DNA from: Methylocystaceae bacterium
GTDB lineage: Bacteria > Pseudomonadota > Alphaproteobacteria > Rhizobiales > Beijerinckiaceae
Length of the DNA: 49,920 nt
NCBI GenBank assembly: GCA_014190435.1
Contig: BJGJ01000009.1
Span: forward strand, 1-49,920
Direction: 5' to 3'
Position numbers and translations under genes: made by a program. Below the pieces are notes generated by a model. It was not told the origin of the DNA. It searched no databases and saw nothing but the letters and a program-made list of their open reading frames with translations. Position 1 is the stretch's first letter. Each line of letters starts with the position of its first letter. Positions 15,779-25,870 of the stretch are shown piece after piece.

Positions 15779-18700
15779 TCACTTCTCGCCAACCGCTTTT
15801 TGCATAGGCGATTGAGTACGTCTGGCGTTCATTTCATTCAAAGCGCGCCGATATTCCACCGGCATCACTTTTACAAATTTAAGTTTATAGTTTTCCCAAT
15901 CGTTGAGAATATCGCGCGCACGTAAGGAACCCGTATATCGGAGATGATTTGTGATGAGTTGATGCAATCTCTCAGCATCAAATCTGGTCATGTCGCTGAG
16001 CAAATCAACACGACCATGCGCAGCAAGATCGGTCGTTTGATGATAAACTTTTTCCATTAGTTTTTCTTCAGCGATAATAGGCTCAAGATCTACCATCGCT
16101 AAATTACATCGACTAGAGAAGGTCTTGTCTTCATCAATAACGTAAGCCACTCCGCCAGACATGCCTGCTGCAAAATTTCGACCTGTTTGGCCAAGCACGA
16201 CGACGACGCCACCAGTCATATATTCACACCCATGATCGCCAACGCCTTCAACAACCGCCATCGCCCCTGAATTTCTAACGGCGAAACGCTCTCCAGCTAC
16301 CCCGCGGAAATAGCATTCTCCGGCAATCGCTCCATAGAGAACCGTGTTGCCTACGATAATGGAATGAGCGGGTTCTATTTTCTGAGCATTCCGTGAGGGG
16401 TAAACAATAATTTTACCGCCTGATATGCCTTTACCGACATAATCATTGGCTTCTCCCTCAAGTCGTAACGTGACGCCGCGAGATAGGAATGCGCCAAAGC
16501 TCTGACCTGCTGTACCGGTAACACGAATATCAATTGTGTCCTCAGGCAAACCTTTGTGACCGTAGATACGCGCCACTTCTCCAGAGAGCATCGCGCCAAC
16601 AGTGCGATTAACGCTGCGAATTGAGGTTTCGATTGATACCTTGGATCCTCTATCCAACGCTGCCTGTGCTTCTGAAATTAATTGATTATCCAACGCTTTG
16701 TGAAGCTCATGATCCTGACGCGCGCTGTGGCGCACCTGCGAACCTTCTCCATATGGTTTTGTGAAGAGCTTGCTGAAATCAAGGCCCTTAGCTTTCCAAT
16801 GCGCTAGGGCCTGATCCTTATCCAGCATCTGCATTTGGCCAATAAGCTCTTCAAATTTGCGGTATCCCATTGCCGCCATCCATTCTCTTACTTCTTCTGC
16901 AACAAAGAAAAAGTAATTGATGACATGCTCAGGCTGCCCAACGAAACGTTTGCGCAAAACAGGATCTTGAGTTGCGACGCCAACTGGGCAAGTATTTAGA
17001 TGACATTTGCGCATCATAATACAGCCTGCCGCGATGAGTGGCGCGGTTGAAAAACCAAATTCATCTGCGCCCAACAACGCGCCGACAATCACATCTCTGC
17101 CAGTTCTTAAACCGCCATCTACCTGAACAGCGATACGAGAACGTAGATTATTCAAGACTAATGTTTGGTGTGTTTCCGCCAGACCAATTTCCCATGGCGA
17201 GCCCGCATGCTTGATAGAAGTTAATGGAGAAGCCCCGGTGCCGCCCTCAAAACCTGAAATTGTGACATGATCAGCACGGCCTTTTGAAACGCCTGCAGCA
17301 ACCGTTCCAACACCAACTTCAGAAACAAGCTTAACTGAAACATCTGCTTTTGGATTCACATTTTTTAGATCATAAATTAGCTGGGCTAGATCTTCGATTG
17401 AGTAAATATCGTGATGTGGCGGCGGCGAAATAAGACCAACGCCGGGCGTGGAGTGACGCACTTTAGCGATGACGGCGTCTACTTTGTCGCCTGGCAATTG
17501 TCCTCCCTCGCCCGGCTTAGCTCCTTGCGCCATTTTAATTTGTATTATGTCAGCATTGACCAAATATTCAGTCGTAACGCCAAAACGTCCCGAGGCGACT
17601 TGCTTAATTGCAGAGCGCTTCAAATCTCCATTAGGCTCTGGCTTAAATCGCTCAGGCTCTTCACCACCTTCACCCGTATTAGATTTACCGCCAATTCTGT
17701 TCATTGCGACGGCAAGCGTTGTATGCGCTTCGCGAGAAATGGAGCCAAATGACATCGCTCCGGTTGCAAAACGTTTAACGATATCCGCTGCTGTCTCTAC
17801 TTCCTCTAGCGACACAGGCTTACGCCCAACTTCTTCCGCGGTTTTAATACGGAATAGGCCGCGTAAATTTAATAGATGCTCACTTTGTTTGTTGAGTATT
17901 TCAGCAAAAGCTCGATATTGTTCGCGCGCATTCCCACGTACTGCATGCTGCAAAAGGGATACTGTCTCCGGCGTCCAGCTATGCGCTTCTCCGCGTAATC
18001 GAAATGCATAGTCTCCGCCAACATCTAAGGCATCTTTATAAATTGGCGCATCGCCAAAAGCGAGCTTGTGCCGGCGAACGGTCTCCATAGCTATTGTGTC
18101 AAGACCAACACCTTCAATTCGCGTCGTCGTACCTCTAAAAAACTCGTCAACGAAATCTTGAGCTAATCCGACAGCGTCAAATATTTGCGCGCCGCAATAG
18201 GACTGATACGTGGAAATGCCCATTTTCGACATCACCTTTAAAAGCCCCTTATCAATTGCCTTGATGTAGCGCTTGATCGCTTCATATGGATTGATCTCGT
18301 CAGGGAGTTCTTTCGCTGAGGCTTCCAGCGTATCAAAGGCAAGATAAGGATTAATCGCCTCGGCTCCATAACCAGCCAAGCATGCAAAATGCTGAACTTC
18401 CCGCGCTTCGCCTGTCTCTAAAACCAGACCAACAGAAGTACGTAAACCCTTACGAATTAAATGATGATGTACAGCTGCTGTCGCAAGCAACGCGGGGATT
18501 GGAATTCGATCCGGCCCCACCATGCGATCTGAGAGAATAATAATGTTATATCGGCCCGATACTGCTTCTTCTGCGCGTTCACACAAACGCTTAAGCGCTT
18601 CACGCATACCATCAGCGCCTTTAGGCGCATCATAAGTCATTTCTAGCGTTTTTGTATCAAAACTATCTTCAACCATACCAATCCAGCGAATTTTTTCTAA

Positions 18701-20494
18701 ATCTTCGTTGGTGAGAATTGGCTGACGAACTTCTAGTCGTTTTTTTCTTGCAGAGCCTTCGTGATCAAGAATATTGGGACGCGGTCCAATAAAAGACACA
18801 AGACTCATCACTAATTCTTCTCTGATCGGATCAATCGGCGGATTAGTGACTTGTGCAAAATTCTGCTTGAAATAGGTGTAGAGTAAAGAAGTCTTGTCAG
18901 ACAATGGCGATATGGGCGTATCAGTACCCATCGACCCAATCGCCTCTTGTCCCGTAACCGCCATTGGATAGACGAGTAGATCTAAATCTTCTTGCGTGTA
19001 TCCGAAGGCCTGCTGTCGATCTAGCAGAGAAACGTCAGCTCGCGCCGGCCGCGCTTCTACCGGCTTTAGATCTTCTAGCTGTATCTGGGTGCGGGCTAGC
19101 CATTCTTTATAGGGATGAGATTGAGAGAGCTGCTGTTTGATCTCATCGTCAGAAACAATACGACCTTGTTCTAAATCAACCAGCAGCATTTTACCTGGTT
19201 GCAAGCGCCATTTCGTAACAATTTTTTCTTCTGGAATCGGCAATACGCCCATTTCTGAAGCCATAACGACTAGGCCGTCGTCGGTAACGAGATAACGGGC
19301 CGGCCGTAATCCGTTTCGATCTAAGGTTGCTCCAATTTGTCGACCGTCTGTAAATGCCATCGCCGCCGGGCCGTCCCATGGCTCCATCAACGCAGCATGA
19401 TATTCATAAAAAGCCCGGCGACTCTCGTCCATTAACGGATTGCCCGCCCAAGCTTCTGGTATCAACATCATCACAGCATGCGCGAGAGGATAACCGCCAC
19501 GCACCAGAAATTCGAGCGCATTATCAAAACAGGCGGTGTCAGATTGGCCCTCATAGGAAATTGGCCAAAGTTTATTGATGTTATCTCCAAATAAAGGCGA
19601 GGCAACAGACGCTTGGCGTGCAGCCATCCAATTCAGATTACCGCGTAATGTGTTTATTTCACCATTGTGCGCGACAAATCGATAGGGGTGAGCCAGTCGC
19701 CAGGAAGGAAATGTGTTAGTTGCGAAGCGTTGATGAACGAGCGCCAGGGCTGAAACAAATCGCGGATCTTTCAAGTCCAGGAAATAGTCGCCAAGCTGGG
19801 ATACGAGCACCATCCCCTTATAAACGATTGTTCGTGTTGAAACGGAAACAGAATATAGCTCCCGACCTTGGGAACCAAAAGTATAAACAATATTGGAAGC
19901 AGCTTTGCGAGCAAGATAAATACGACGCTCAAAATCCTCAGCATCTTTAACATCTGGTCCACGTGCGACAAATATTTGTCGATGAAATGGCTCTACTGCG
20001 CGAACGGCATCACCTAAGTCGCTTGAGTTGACTGGCAAGTCTCGCCAGCCAAGTACGACAAGGCCTTCCTCATGCATCGAGTCGTCAATAACTTTACATG
20101 CGCGCTGACGCACATCTGCGTCACGCGGTAAAAAAAACTGACCAATCGCATAGTCGCCTGAAGCAGGGAGCGTGAAGCCGAGTTTTGCGCATTCTTCCTT
20201 AAAAAAATCATGTGGAATTTGAACAAGGATGCCGCATCCGTCCCCAAGTTTAGGATCTGCGCCAACAGCGCCTCGATGATCAAGATTAAGGAGAATCTGT
20301 AATCCCATTTCAACAATAGCGTGGGTTTTTTCATTGCGCATATTCGCAATAAAACCTACGCCGCAAGAGTCATGCTCTTTTGAGGGGTCGTAAAGACCTT
20401 GCGCTTTTGGCAATAGAGGATCTCGACCAAGATCTGTTAAAGTCTGAGCGCAGGCGTTATTCGCCTTTTGATGCTCTCTCACGACATTCGTCAT
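15779..20494 (-). CDS. gltB: Glutamate synthase (NADPH) large subunit
   Basis: 1571 aa from ATG 20494, chosen because GGGGGAG lies 8 bases upstream (GTG 20503 would be too close). A 43-residue propeptide precedes Cys44 in the HDSCGVGF motif, the N-terminal nucleophile of class II glutamine amidotransferases after processing. The central and FMN domains follow, with [10 protein letters not shown] and the FMN-site [15 protein letters not shown], then the 3Fe-4S motif [15 protein letters not shown], and the C-terminal beta-helix with repeated GG/G motifs ([18 protein letters not shown]). With GltD it makes two glutamates from glutamine and 2-oxoglutarate, the main ammonium assimilation route with glutamine synthetase. 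Confidence 0.97.
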   Translation of the reverse strand: MTNVVREHQKANNACAQTLTDLGRDPLLPKAQGLYDPSKEHDSCGVGFIANMRNEKTHAIVEMGLQILLNLDHRGAVGADPKLGDGCGILVQIPHDFFKEECAKLGFTLPASGDYAIGQFFLPRDADVRQRACKVIDDSMHEEGLVVLGWRDLPVNSSDLGDAVRAVEPFHRQIFVARGPDVKDAEDFERRIYLARKAASNIVYTFGSQGRELYSVSVSTRTIVYKGMVLVSQLGDYFLDLKDPRFVSALALVHQRFATNTFPSWRLAHPYRFVAHNGEINTLRGNLNWMAARQASVASPLFGDNINKLWPISYEGQSDTACFDNALEFLVRGGYPLAHAVMMLIPEAWAGNPLMDESRRAFYEYHAALMEPWDGPAAMAFTDGRQIGATLDRNGLRPARYLVTDDGLVVMASEMGVLPIPEEKIVTKWRLQPGKMLLVDLEQGRIVSDDEIKQQLSQSHPYKEWLARTQIQLEDLKPVEARPARADVSLLDRQQAFGYTQEDLDLLVYPMAVTGQEAIGSMGTDTPISPLSDKTSLLYTYFKQNFAQVTNPPIDPIREELVMSLVSFIGPRPNILDHEGSARKKRLEVRQPILTNEDLEKIRWIGMVEDSFDTKTLEMTYDAPKGADGMREALKRLCERAEEAVSGRYNIIILSDRMVGPDRIPIPALLATAAVHHHLIRKGLRTSVGLVLETGEAREVQHFACLAGYGAEAINPYLAFDTLEASAKELPDEINPYEAIKRYIKAIDKGLLKVMSKMGISTYQSYCGAQIFDAVGLAQDFVDEFFRGTTTRIEGVGLDTIAMETVRRHKLAFGDAPIYKDALDVGGDYAFRLRGEAHSWTPETVSLLQHAVRGNAREQYRAFAEILNKQSEHLLNLRGLFRIKTAEEVGRKPVSLEEVETAADIVKRFATGAMSFGSISREAHTTLAVAMNRIGGKSNTGEGGEEPERFKPEPNGDLKRSAIKQVASGRFGVTTEYLVNADIIQIKMAQGAKPGEGGQLPGDKVDAVIAKVRHSTPGVGLISPPPHHDIYSIEDLAQLIYDLKNVNPKADVSVKLVSEVGVGTVAAGVSKGRADHVTISGFEGGTGASPLTSIKHAGSPWEIGLAETHQTLVLNNLRSRIAVQVDGGLRTGRDVIVGALLGADEFGFSTAPLIAAGCIMMRKCHLNTCPVGVATQDPVLRKRFVGQPEHVINYFFFVAEEVREWMAAMGYRKFEELIGQMQMLDKDQALAHWKAKGLDFSKLFTKPYGEGSQVRHSARQDHELHKALDNQLISEAQAALDRGSKVSIETSIRSVNRTVGAMLSGEVARIYGHKGLPEDTIDIRVTGTAGQSFGAFLSRGVTLRLEGEANDYVGKGISGGKIIVYPSRNAQKIEPAHSIIVGNTVLYGAIAGECYFRGVAGERFAVRNSGAMAVVEGVGDHGCEYMTGGVVVVLGQTGRNFAAGMSGGVAYVIDEDKTFSSRCNLAMVDLEPIIAEEKLMEKVYHQTTDLAAHGRVDLLSDMTRFDAERLHQLITNHLRYTGSLRARDILNDWENYKLKFVKVMPVEYRRALNEMNARRTQSPMQKAVGEK

Positions 20495-21108
20495 TTCGGT
20501 CACTCCCCCTGACGGCGCATCAAAAGCGTCGTCAATTTATCTCTAATGTTTTATGTCCCTGCGCAGAAGCTATTTGCGACGCTTGAAGCGTATAAGCCCT
20601 ACACAAAATTTCCTCTTCGCCTAATAAGCCATCGACTTGGAGGATCTTTTATGAACAGTCCGCCGTCTTTAGTCTTACTGAAAGGCAAATCGCGCGCCAG
20701 CTGCTTTAATCCGCAGCTTGCGCCTATTGCATTATTGCATTCGGTAGAAAGCAGCGGCCCTCCGCTCCTCCAGCACCAAAGGGTCAGTAACACTGACGTA
20801 ATGGCGCTGTAAACCGTGCCAGATTTGCCCTCAGCTTACAAGCACTAGGCAACGGTGTGCGCTGCTTCTTTGCCGGGGGTTACTTTCGGCCTCACGTCGC
20901 TATAAAATAAGGCGATCTAAATTTGTAATATTTTAAAATCAATAAATTACTAAGTTAATGCAGTCCCCGCGCCCGGGGGATCGTTACGCCTGTCTTTTAC
21001 CCTAATGACCCAGCCCTCTCAGGTGCATTGCGGCAGTGGCGCATCCTCCTAATGAGCCGAATGCGAACATCTAATTTAAAACTCAGTAAAGAAGAAAAAG
21101 AGTTGTCC
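20495..21108. other. Long intergenic region upstream of gltB
   Basis: Besides the small candidate gene at 20651-20812 I see no recognised gene. The gltB promoter should lie near its left side; no clear sigma54 (GG-N10-GC type) element was identified with confidence. GC-rich patches at 20870 and 20970 have no assigned function. Confidence 0.4.
20651..20812 (+). CDS. Possible 53-aa small protein
   Basis: ATG 20651 follows a perfect GGAGG with 8-base spacing, which is the best ribosome binding site in this intergenic region. The product is 53 aa, Leu/Ser/Pro-rich, with one Cys and no clear membrane helix. No homologue recognised. It is divergent from gltB. Could be chance; the strong site is the only evidence. 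Confidence 0.3.
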   Translation: MNSPPSLVLLKGKSRASCFNPQLAPIALLHSVESSGPPLLQHQRVSNTDVMAL

Positions 21109-21134
21109 AAAAAAAGGCACCCGAAAGCGCCTTT
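21109..21134 (-). terminator. Terminator of the small heat-shock gene
   Basis: As minus-strand RNA an 8-bp stem AAAGGCGC/GTGCCTTT (one G-U) with loop TTTCGG, followed by four further T. It lies about 25 bases past the hsp20 stop. Confidence 0.8.
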
Positions 21135-21157
21135 TCTTTAATCTGATCCGCTCCCGC

Positions 21158-21622
21158 TTAGGCAGCTTTAAAATGTTCAACCGCTCTTTCGGTGTCTTTT
21201 ACGCCGATTTCAATTCGCCGAGGTTTCTGAGTCTCAGGAAGCTCGCGAACCAAATCTATATGTAAAAGCCCATTAAAGAGGCTTGCGGCCGTTACGACGA
21301 CATGGTCGGCTAGTTGAAACCGACGTTCAAAGGCTCGCGCTGCTATGCCTTGGTGGAGAAGCTCACGACCCTCAGTTTGAGAAAGCTGATCTTTCAATCC
21401 TTTGACTATAAGCGTGTTCTCTTTTGTCTCAATAACGAGATCTTCTAACGCAAAACCAGCCACGGCAAGAGTCACGCGATAAGCGTTCTCGCTCACCCGT
21501 TCAATATTATATGGGGGGTAGCTTGACGCGCTGTCATAAGGACCGCCCTGATCCAACAAGTTAAAGAGCCTATCAAAGCCAACAGTCTGCCGATAAAGTG
21601 GGGCAAAATCGAATTGACGCAT
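21158..21622 (-). CDS. Small heat-shock protein Hsp20 (IbpA-like)
   Basis: 154 aa. The open frame extends further upstream, but ATG 21622 is the start: GGAGG lies 7 bases before it and the protein then begins MRQFDFAPLYRQTVGFDRLF, the standard start of this class. The alpha-crystallin domain spans about 35-130 with YRVTLAVAGF, NTLIVKGLK and the GIAARAFERRFQLADHV block. It holds unfolding proteins for refolding by the DnaK system. The leader upstream forms a ROSE-type thermometer behind a heat-shock promoter, so expression should respond to temperature both in transcription and in translation. Confidence 0.93.
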   Translation of the reverse strand: MRQFDFAPLYRQTVGFDRLFNLLDQGGPYDSASSYPPYNIERVSENAYRVTLAVAGFALEDLVIETKENTLIVKGLKDQLSQTEGRELLHQGIAARAFERRFQLADHVVVTAASLFNGLLHIDLVRELPETQKPRRIEIGVKDTERAVEHFKAA

Positions 21623-21624
21623 AA

Positions 21625-21705
21625 CATATCCTCCGTCTGAAGCGACATGCAGCGCATCATGAGTGATACGCCGATCAGAATGCGTGTCCGTCACGGCCCA
21701 CGCAT
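21625..21705 (-). promoter_or_regulatory. ROSE-type RNA thermometer in the hsp20 leader
   Basis: Three successive hairpins in minus-strand RNA. First: 21680-21705, 7-bp outer stem ATGCGTG/CACGCAT. Second: 21652-21671, 8-bp stem GCGTATCA/TGATGCGC. Third: 21625-21649, which traps the Shine-Dalgarno GGAGG (21630-21634) against TCGCTTC, with an unpaired G opposite; this has the U(U/C)GCU motif of ROSE elements. Heat would open the last hairpin and free the ribosome site. Known class from rhizobial small heat-shock genes; assignment here is by structure and motif. Confidence 0.8.
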
Positions 21706-21712
21706 AGTCTGA

Positions 21713-21740
21713 GTTAGGAACTAAAATTGAACGTTTCAAG
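21713..21740 (-). promoter_or_regulatory. Sigma32-like heat-shock promoter of hsp20
   Basis: On the minus strand CTTGAA (21735-21740) and CCTAAC (21713-21718) are 16 bases apart, close to the heat-shock sigma pattern. The expected start of transcription falls next to the first ROSE hairpin (21705). Confidence 0.55.
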
Positions 21741-21891
21741 ACCAAACAAAAGGACTTTTCATACTCTCTGGTCCTTTTCTACCCCGAGGTCTTACCCTAT
21801 CCAATTTGGAATTCTCATGAGGACGAAAAGACGATAAGGTCACCGGTCGTTAGCCGGCGCGTAAATGTCTGGCGTTAGCTATGGAAATATA

Positions 21892-22836
21892 ATGTTAGAT
21901 CTAATTTCAACTGAGACCAATCAAATTCCAGCAGGCGCAGAAACCTTTACGCTGCAGACCCATGATGGCAGACGCCTCCGCGCAGCGATTTTTCGCGTTC
22001 AAGGTCAGGCGCGCGGCACGATAGCCCTTCTACAAGGACATAATGAATTTATAGAAAAATATTTCGAGACCATCGATGATCTCCGCGCTAGGGGGTTTGA
22101 TGTCGCTACTTTTGACTGGCGCTGCCAGGGGGGATCTGAAAGAGAATTGGACGATCCCCGTAAAGGTCATATTGATGACTTCGCTCTCTATCAAAAAGAC
22201 TTAGAGGCTTTCATTAATCAAGCTCTCGTTAGTTGTACTCAACCCTTTTATGCCCTAGCCCATTCGATGGGAGCCGCTATTGTTCTAGACTCCGCCTACT
22301 CCGCGCGTCCTCCATTCCAGCGCCTCATCCTAACAGCTCCGATGATCGATCTTGCTAATATTCGGTATCCTAACGCCGCACGATGGCTCGCGGACACGCT
22401 GGATATGGTTGGCATGGGCGGACGTTACATTCCCTTAGGAAGCAAACGCTCGATGCTTGAAAAACCATATGAAAGTAATAAACTAACAACTGATCCAGAT
22501 CGCTTTGCGCGCAATGCCTCAATTTTGGAAAAAGCCCCAGCGCTCGTAATTGGTGACCCGACAATTGGTTGGGTGAATGCCGCCTTCCGCCTAATGTCGC
22601 GTTTCGAGTCGCCAGACTACCCGCGCCGCATTAGAACGCCGACTTTAGTTATCTCCTGCGGACAGGAGCAGATTGTTTCTAACAATGCGATTGAACGATT
22701 TGTTGCAAATCTGAATAATGCGGCTCTTGTTCATATTCCGGGCTCTAAACACGAAATTCTCATGGAACGAGACCGTGTACGCGATCAATTCTGGCATGCC
22801 TTTGACGCTTTTGTCCCGGGAGAGACATATCACTAA
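21892..22836 (+). CDS. Alpha/beta hydrolase (lysophospholipase/monoacylglycerol lipase type)
   Basis: 314 aa from ATG 21892, which has GGA upstream; ATG 21865 (323 aa) has no site. The serine hydrolase lid-type features are present: LLQGHNEFIEKY (oxyanion region), the nucleophile elbow AHSMGAA (GxSxG variant with Ala at the outer positions) and the catalytic His in PGSKHEILMERD. The pattern DWRCQGGSER and the HIDDF block are typical of PldB-like lysophospholipases (Hydrolase_4). It should hydrolyse monoacylglycerols or lysophospholipids in the cytoplasm or at the membrane. Single gene, divergent from hsp20. Confidence 0.85.
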   Translation: MLDLISTETNQIPAGAETFTLQTHDGRRLRAAIFRVQGQARGTIALLQGHNEFIEKYFETIDDLRARGFDVATFDWRCQGGSERELDDPRKGHIDDFALYQKDLEAFINQALVSCTQPFYALAHSMGAAIVLDSAYSARPPFQRLILTAPMIDLANIRYPNAARWLADTLDMVGMGGRYIPLGSKRSMLEKPYESNKLTTDPDRFARNASILEKAPALVIGDPTIGWVNAAFRLMSRFESPDYPRRIRTPTLVISCGQEQIVSNNAIERFVANLNNAALVHIPGSKHEILMERDRVRDQFWHAFDAFVPGETYH

Positions 22837-23005
22837 TTTTAAATATTTATGCCGCTGTGTCGCATTGACGAATTAGATCGAGCAAAAAACTTATAAATTT
22901 CCTGCGCCTTAAAATTCACAGCCACAAGCTAAAAGGAAATAAGAAGAACGATCAACTGTTAAATGCTCTCTCATCTTTCGTGATCGTTTCTATGAGTTTA
23001 AATAT

Positions 23006-23818
23006 TTAAATGATTTTTTCCGAGAGCGCTTCGAGCGCCTGATTATGTGTCCGTCGATCGCCCGCAGCAACAATACGTCCGCCATTTGTTGCAGCCTCTC
23101 CCTGCCAAGTCGTAATTATCCCTCCCGCACCTTCAATAATTGGTATGAGTGCGACGATATCATAAGAATTAATTCCTGTTTCAATGATAAGATCAACATA
23201 ACCTGCAGCCAGCGCGCAATATGCATAACAATCGCCGCCATATCTCGACATACGCACTCTTTTTTCAACATTATGAAATACAGGGCGTTGTTCAGGTTCA
23301 ATCAATAATGGCGAAGTCGTCATCAAAATTGCCTGCTCAAGCGATGGACAGGCTCGCACAGAAAGCTTGCGACGCTCCTCAATTCCAGCAGGTGCACGAG
23401 TAGGCCCGCGCCAATAGGCCGCTCGACCATCCCCATAAAACCGCTCACGAATAAAAGGTTGAGACATCATTCCATAACATGCTTGGCCTCGATGCGTCAG
23501 ACCGATCAATGTCCCCCATGTCGGAAATCCGCAGATAAAACTTTTAGTGCCATCGATTGGATCTAATACCCAGACATACTCAGCCTCCGCATTAGAGGAA
23601 CCAAATTCTTCGCCAATAATTCCATGATTAGGAAAACTATCAGATATCAGCTGGCGCATGACTAATTCAGCTGCGCGATCTGCTTCAGTAACGGGGTCAA
23701 ACACACCCCCTAATGACTTATCCTCAGCACTAATGGACGTTTTAAAAAAAGGGAGTATTGCTTCGCCTGAGACATCTGCCAGATGCTCAACAAATTTTTC
23801 AAAATCTATCGCGGTCAT
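23006..23818 (-). CDS. hisN: Histidinol-phosphatase, inositol monophosphatase family
   Basis: 270 aa. Metal-binding motifs: TEADRAAE, IIGEEFG (Glu), WVLDPIDGTKSFICG (Asp-x-Asp-Gly-Thr) and the late Asp in NSYDIVALIPIIEGAGG. The DGTKSFICGFPTWG version with Lys-Ser-Phe-Ile is characteristic of HisN-type histidinol-phosphatases, which complete the next-to-last step of histidine synthesis. It lies 27 bases after the N-formylglutamate amidohydrolase gene, so one operon is likely. A second member of the family (SuhB-like) is at 27107. Confidence 0.88.
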   Translation of the reverse strand: MTAIDFEKFVEHLADVSGEAILPFFKTSISAEDKSLGGVFDPVTEADRAAELVMRQLISDSFPNHGIIGEEFGSSNAEAEYVWVLDPIDGTKSFICGFPTWGTLIGLTHRGQACYGMMSQPFIRERFYGDGRAAYWRGPTRAPAGIEERRKLSVRACPSLEQAILMTTSPLLIEPEQRPVFHNVEKRVRMSRYGGDCYAYCALAAGYVDLIIETGINSYDIVALIPIIEGAGGIITTWQGEAATNGGRIVAAGDRRTHNQALEALSEKII

Positions 23819-23845
23819 TTGTTTTCCATGAGCGCAACAGGCGCC

Positions 23846-24748
23846 CTATTCTGCAGCAGCGCGCTGAGGTGCGCCATACCCATCATAAGCAGAAATGTCA
23901 CAAGATAGTCCTTTGACAAGTTCAGCAATATGCTTGGCAATTTGATTAAATCTTATACTTTTTTCAATTTTCACTTCATCCATATAGAGCGCGCGAGACA
24001 CTTCGATCTGCAGCGCATGCCATCCCAAGCCAGGCTGCCCAAAGTGTTCTGTAATGAACCCGCCAGCATAGGGACGATTGCGTTGTATATGATAGCCGTG
24101 ACGTTTTAGCTGATCCTCGACGCTTAAAACAATGCGTCGATCAGCACTCGCGCCGTATCGATCGCCAATGACAAAATCTATGCGGCGCTTATCTGACTTG
24201 GGATTTTGTTGGTCTTTCGCGCTTATTGAGGGCATTGAGTGGCAATCAATAAGTATCGCAAAACCAAATCTTTCGCGTGCGCGCTCCATCAAACTTCGTA
24301 AAGCGTCATGATATGGATAATAATATAACTCAATGCGGTTTAAAGCTTCCTGCAAGGTCAGTTTGGTTGAATATATTTCACGCGCATCAGAAACAACCCG
24401 TGGTATCGTACCTAATCCCGCAGCAACTCGAAGCGACCGCGTGTTGGCAAAGTCGGGTAGACTGTCGATAAAAAGTTTTGGGTCGAGTTCAAATGGCTCT
24501 CTGTTCAAATCCAAATAAGCTCTGGGAACATGAGCAAGCAATAGCGGCGCGCCAATAGCGCCAACGCTTGAGAAGAGTTCATCAACATAAGCGTCTTCAG
24601 ACCGGCGCAAAGTCGCCAGATCAAGACGGCTCGTAGCTACGAAGCCGCTAGGATAGCACCGACCCGAATGCGGTGAAGAAAAGACCAAAGGCGAGGTCAG
24701 GAGAGGCGGCTCAATAATTTCTAAGGGGATGGGAAACTTCTCCCTCAT
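23846..24748 (-). CDS. N-formylglutamate amidohydrolase family protein
   Basis: 300 aa from ATG 24748 (AGAGG at 9-base spacing); ATG 24778 would give 310 aa and also has a usable GGGG. Family motifs: VFSSPHSGRCYP near the start, DAYVDELF, LDLNREPFELDP, and DCHSMPS (metal/catalytic region). Family members release formate from N-formylglutamate in the histidine breakdown pathway; many alphaproteobacteria carry this homologue next to hisN and cpdR without the other hut genes, so the substrate here may differ. Divergent from cpdR. Confidence 0.88.
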   Translation of the reverse strand: MREKFPIPLEIIEPPLLTSPLVFSSPHSGRCYPSGFVATSRLDLATLRRSEDAYVDELFSSVGAIGAPLLLAHVPRAYLDLNREPFELDPKLFIDSLPDFANTRSLRVAAGLGTIPRVVSDAREIYSTKLTLQEALNRIELYYYPYHDALRSLMERARERFGFAILIDCHSMPSISAKDQQNPKSDKRRIDFVIGDRYGASADRRIVLSVEDQLKRHGYHIQRNRPYAGGFITEHFGQPGLGWHALQIEVSRALYMDEVKIEKSIRFNQIAKHIAELVKGLSCDISAYDGYGAPQRAAAE

Positions 24749-24989
24749 ACCCCCATCCTCTTGCGCTTTAACGTTCATTGATCCCCTAGCCCATCCGTCA
24801 CGAGATCATCTAGTTTTCAACCGACGCCGCCGGAATAACGAAAATTTACCGCGATTTCATAAAGCGGACACCGGCCTCTCGAAAGGATCGCAAATTGAGA
24901 GTAGAACTCAGATTACCCCGTCAGCGCATAATTTTCACCTGATATTTACGAAGCTACGTCTTGATACGGGAAAACGTGAGAGGTTAAAG

Positions 24990-25364
24990 ATGAATGACAA
25001 GCTGACGCCTAAGATCCTGCTAGCCGAGGACGACAATGATATGCGTCGATTCCTTGTCAAAGCGCTTCAACAGGCCGGCTTTGCCGTCGCCTCATTCGAT
25101 AATGGCCTATCGGCTTATGACCAATTACGGGTGGAGCCTTTCGAACTGCTGTTGACGGACATTGTCATGCCAGAGATGGACGGGATTGAACTGGCTCGTC
25201 GGGCTACCGAGCTCGATCCTGACATAAAGGTTATGTTTATTACCGGTTTCGCCGCCGTGGCTCTTAACCCCAATAACCAAGCCCCTCAACAGGCGAAAGT
25301 CCTGTCAAAACCGTTTCATCTGCGTGACCTTGTTAGCGAAGTCCAACGCATGCTCGCTGCTTAG
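24990..25364 (+). CDS. cpdR: Single-domain response regulator CpdR
   Basis: 124 aa, a receiver domain only. The start ATG 24990 follows GAGAGG at 6-base spacing; longer frames upstream are not coding-like. ILLAEDDNDMRRFL has the acidic pair, LLLTDIVMPEMDG the phosphoacceptor Asp, and VMFITGFAAVALN plus VLSKPFHLRDLV the Thr and Lys switch residues; this wording is diagnostic of CpdR. Unphosphorylated CpdR docks on ClpXP and primes degradation of CtrA and other cell-cycle proteins. RcdA, the next adaptor of this system, is encoded 0.5 kb away. Confidence 0.93.
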   Translation: MNDKLTPKILLAEDDNDMRRFLVKALQQAGFAVASFDNGLSAYDQLRVEPFELLLTDIVMPEMDGIELARRATELDPDIKVMFITGFAAVALNPNNQAPQQAKVLSKPFHLRDLVSEVQRMLAA

Positions 25365-25526
25365 AGGACAGTCCAACAGGCCCTTTTGATCCGCGTTTCT
25401 GTTACCGGACTTGCTCCCTTAGCTCTCATGCGCTATGAGCGCGTGAAATCACTCTCAAAGATCAAATGGCCGCGGCGATCAGGCTCAAACGAGCTTTTTA
25501 ACTCGTCGCAATAAGGGTTTAGAACT

Positions 25527-25760
25527 ATGAAAAAAGAAATCCATCCAGATTATCATACGATCAAGGTCGTCATGACGGACGGAACAGAGTATTTGACGCG
25601 CTCGACTTGGGGAAAAGAGGGTGACACTATGAACCTCGATATTGACCCCAAAACACACCCAGCGTGGACGGGCGGCTCTACCCAGCTGCTTGACCGTGGC
25701 GGGCGTCTATCACGCTTTAATTCACGTTTTGGCAATCTTGGCCTAAATAACAAAAAATAA
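25527..25760 (+). CDS. rpmE: 50S ribosomal protein L31
   Basis: 77 aa. [19 protein letters not shown] start and the HPAWTGG...[10 protein letters not shown] end are the L31 signatures. The zinc-binding Cys of the C+ type are missing, so this is the zinc-independent form common in alphaproteobacteria. It has its own terminator right after the gene and stands between cpdR and rcdA, a conserved order in Rhizobiales. Confidence 0.96.
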   Translation: MKKEIHPDYHTIKVVMTDGTEYLTRSTWGKEGDTMNLDIDPKTHPAWTGGSTQLLDRGGRLSRFNSRFGNLGLNNKK

Positions 25761-25798
25761 AATTAGCGGCCTTAAAAATCAATCATTCCTTAAGGATC

Positions 25799-25832
25799 AA
25801 GCTGACGAAGAGGCGCTTCGTCAGCTTTTTTT
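25799..25832 (+). terminator. Rho-independent terminator of rpmE
   Basis: 12-bp stem AAGCTGACGAAG/CTTCGTCAGCTT with a 5-base loop and a run of T. Confidence 0.9.
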
Positions 25833-25870
25833 ATTGATAGGCTGCGTATCGCTTGCCATAAATCCAAGTC

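Noticed and set aside
22996-23009. 14-bp AT palindrome TTTAAATATTTAAA at the end of hisN
   Set aside because: Simple AT palindrome without GC stem or T-run; expected by chance in AT-rich spacers.
25400-25526. Hairpin TCATGCGC...GCGCGTGA in the rpmE leader as a ribosomal protein autoregulatory element
   Set aside because: Stem is short and no match to the known L31 leader structure could be established by eye.
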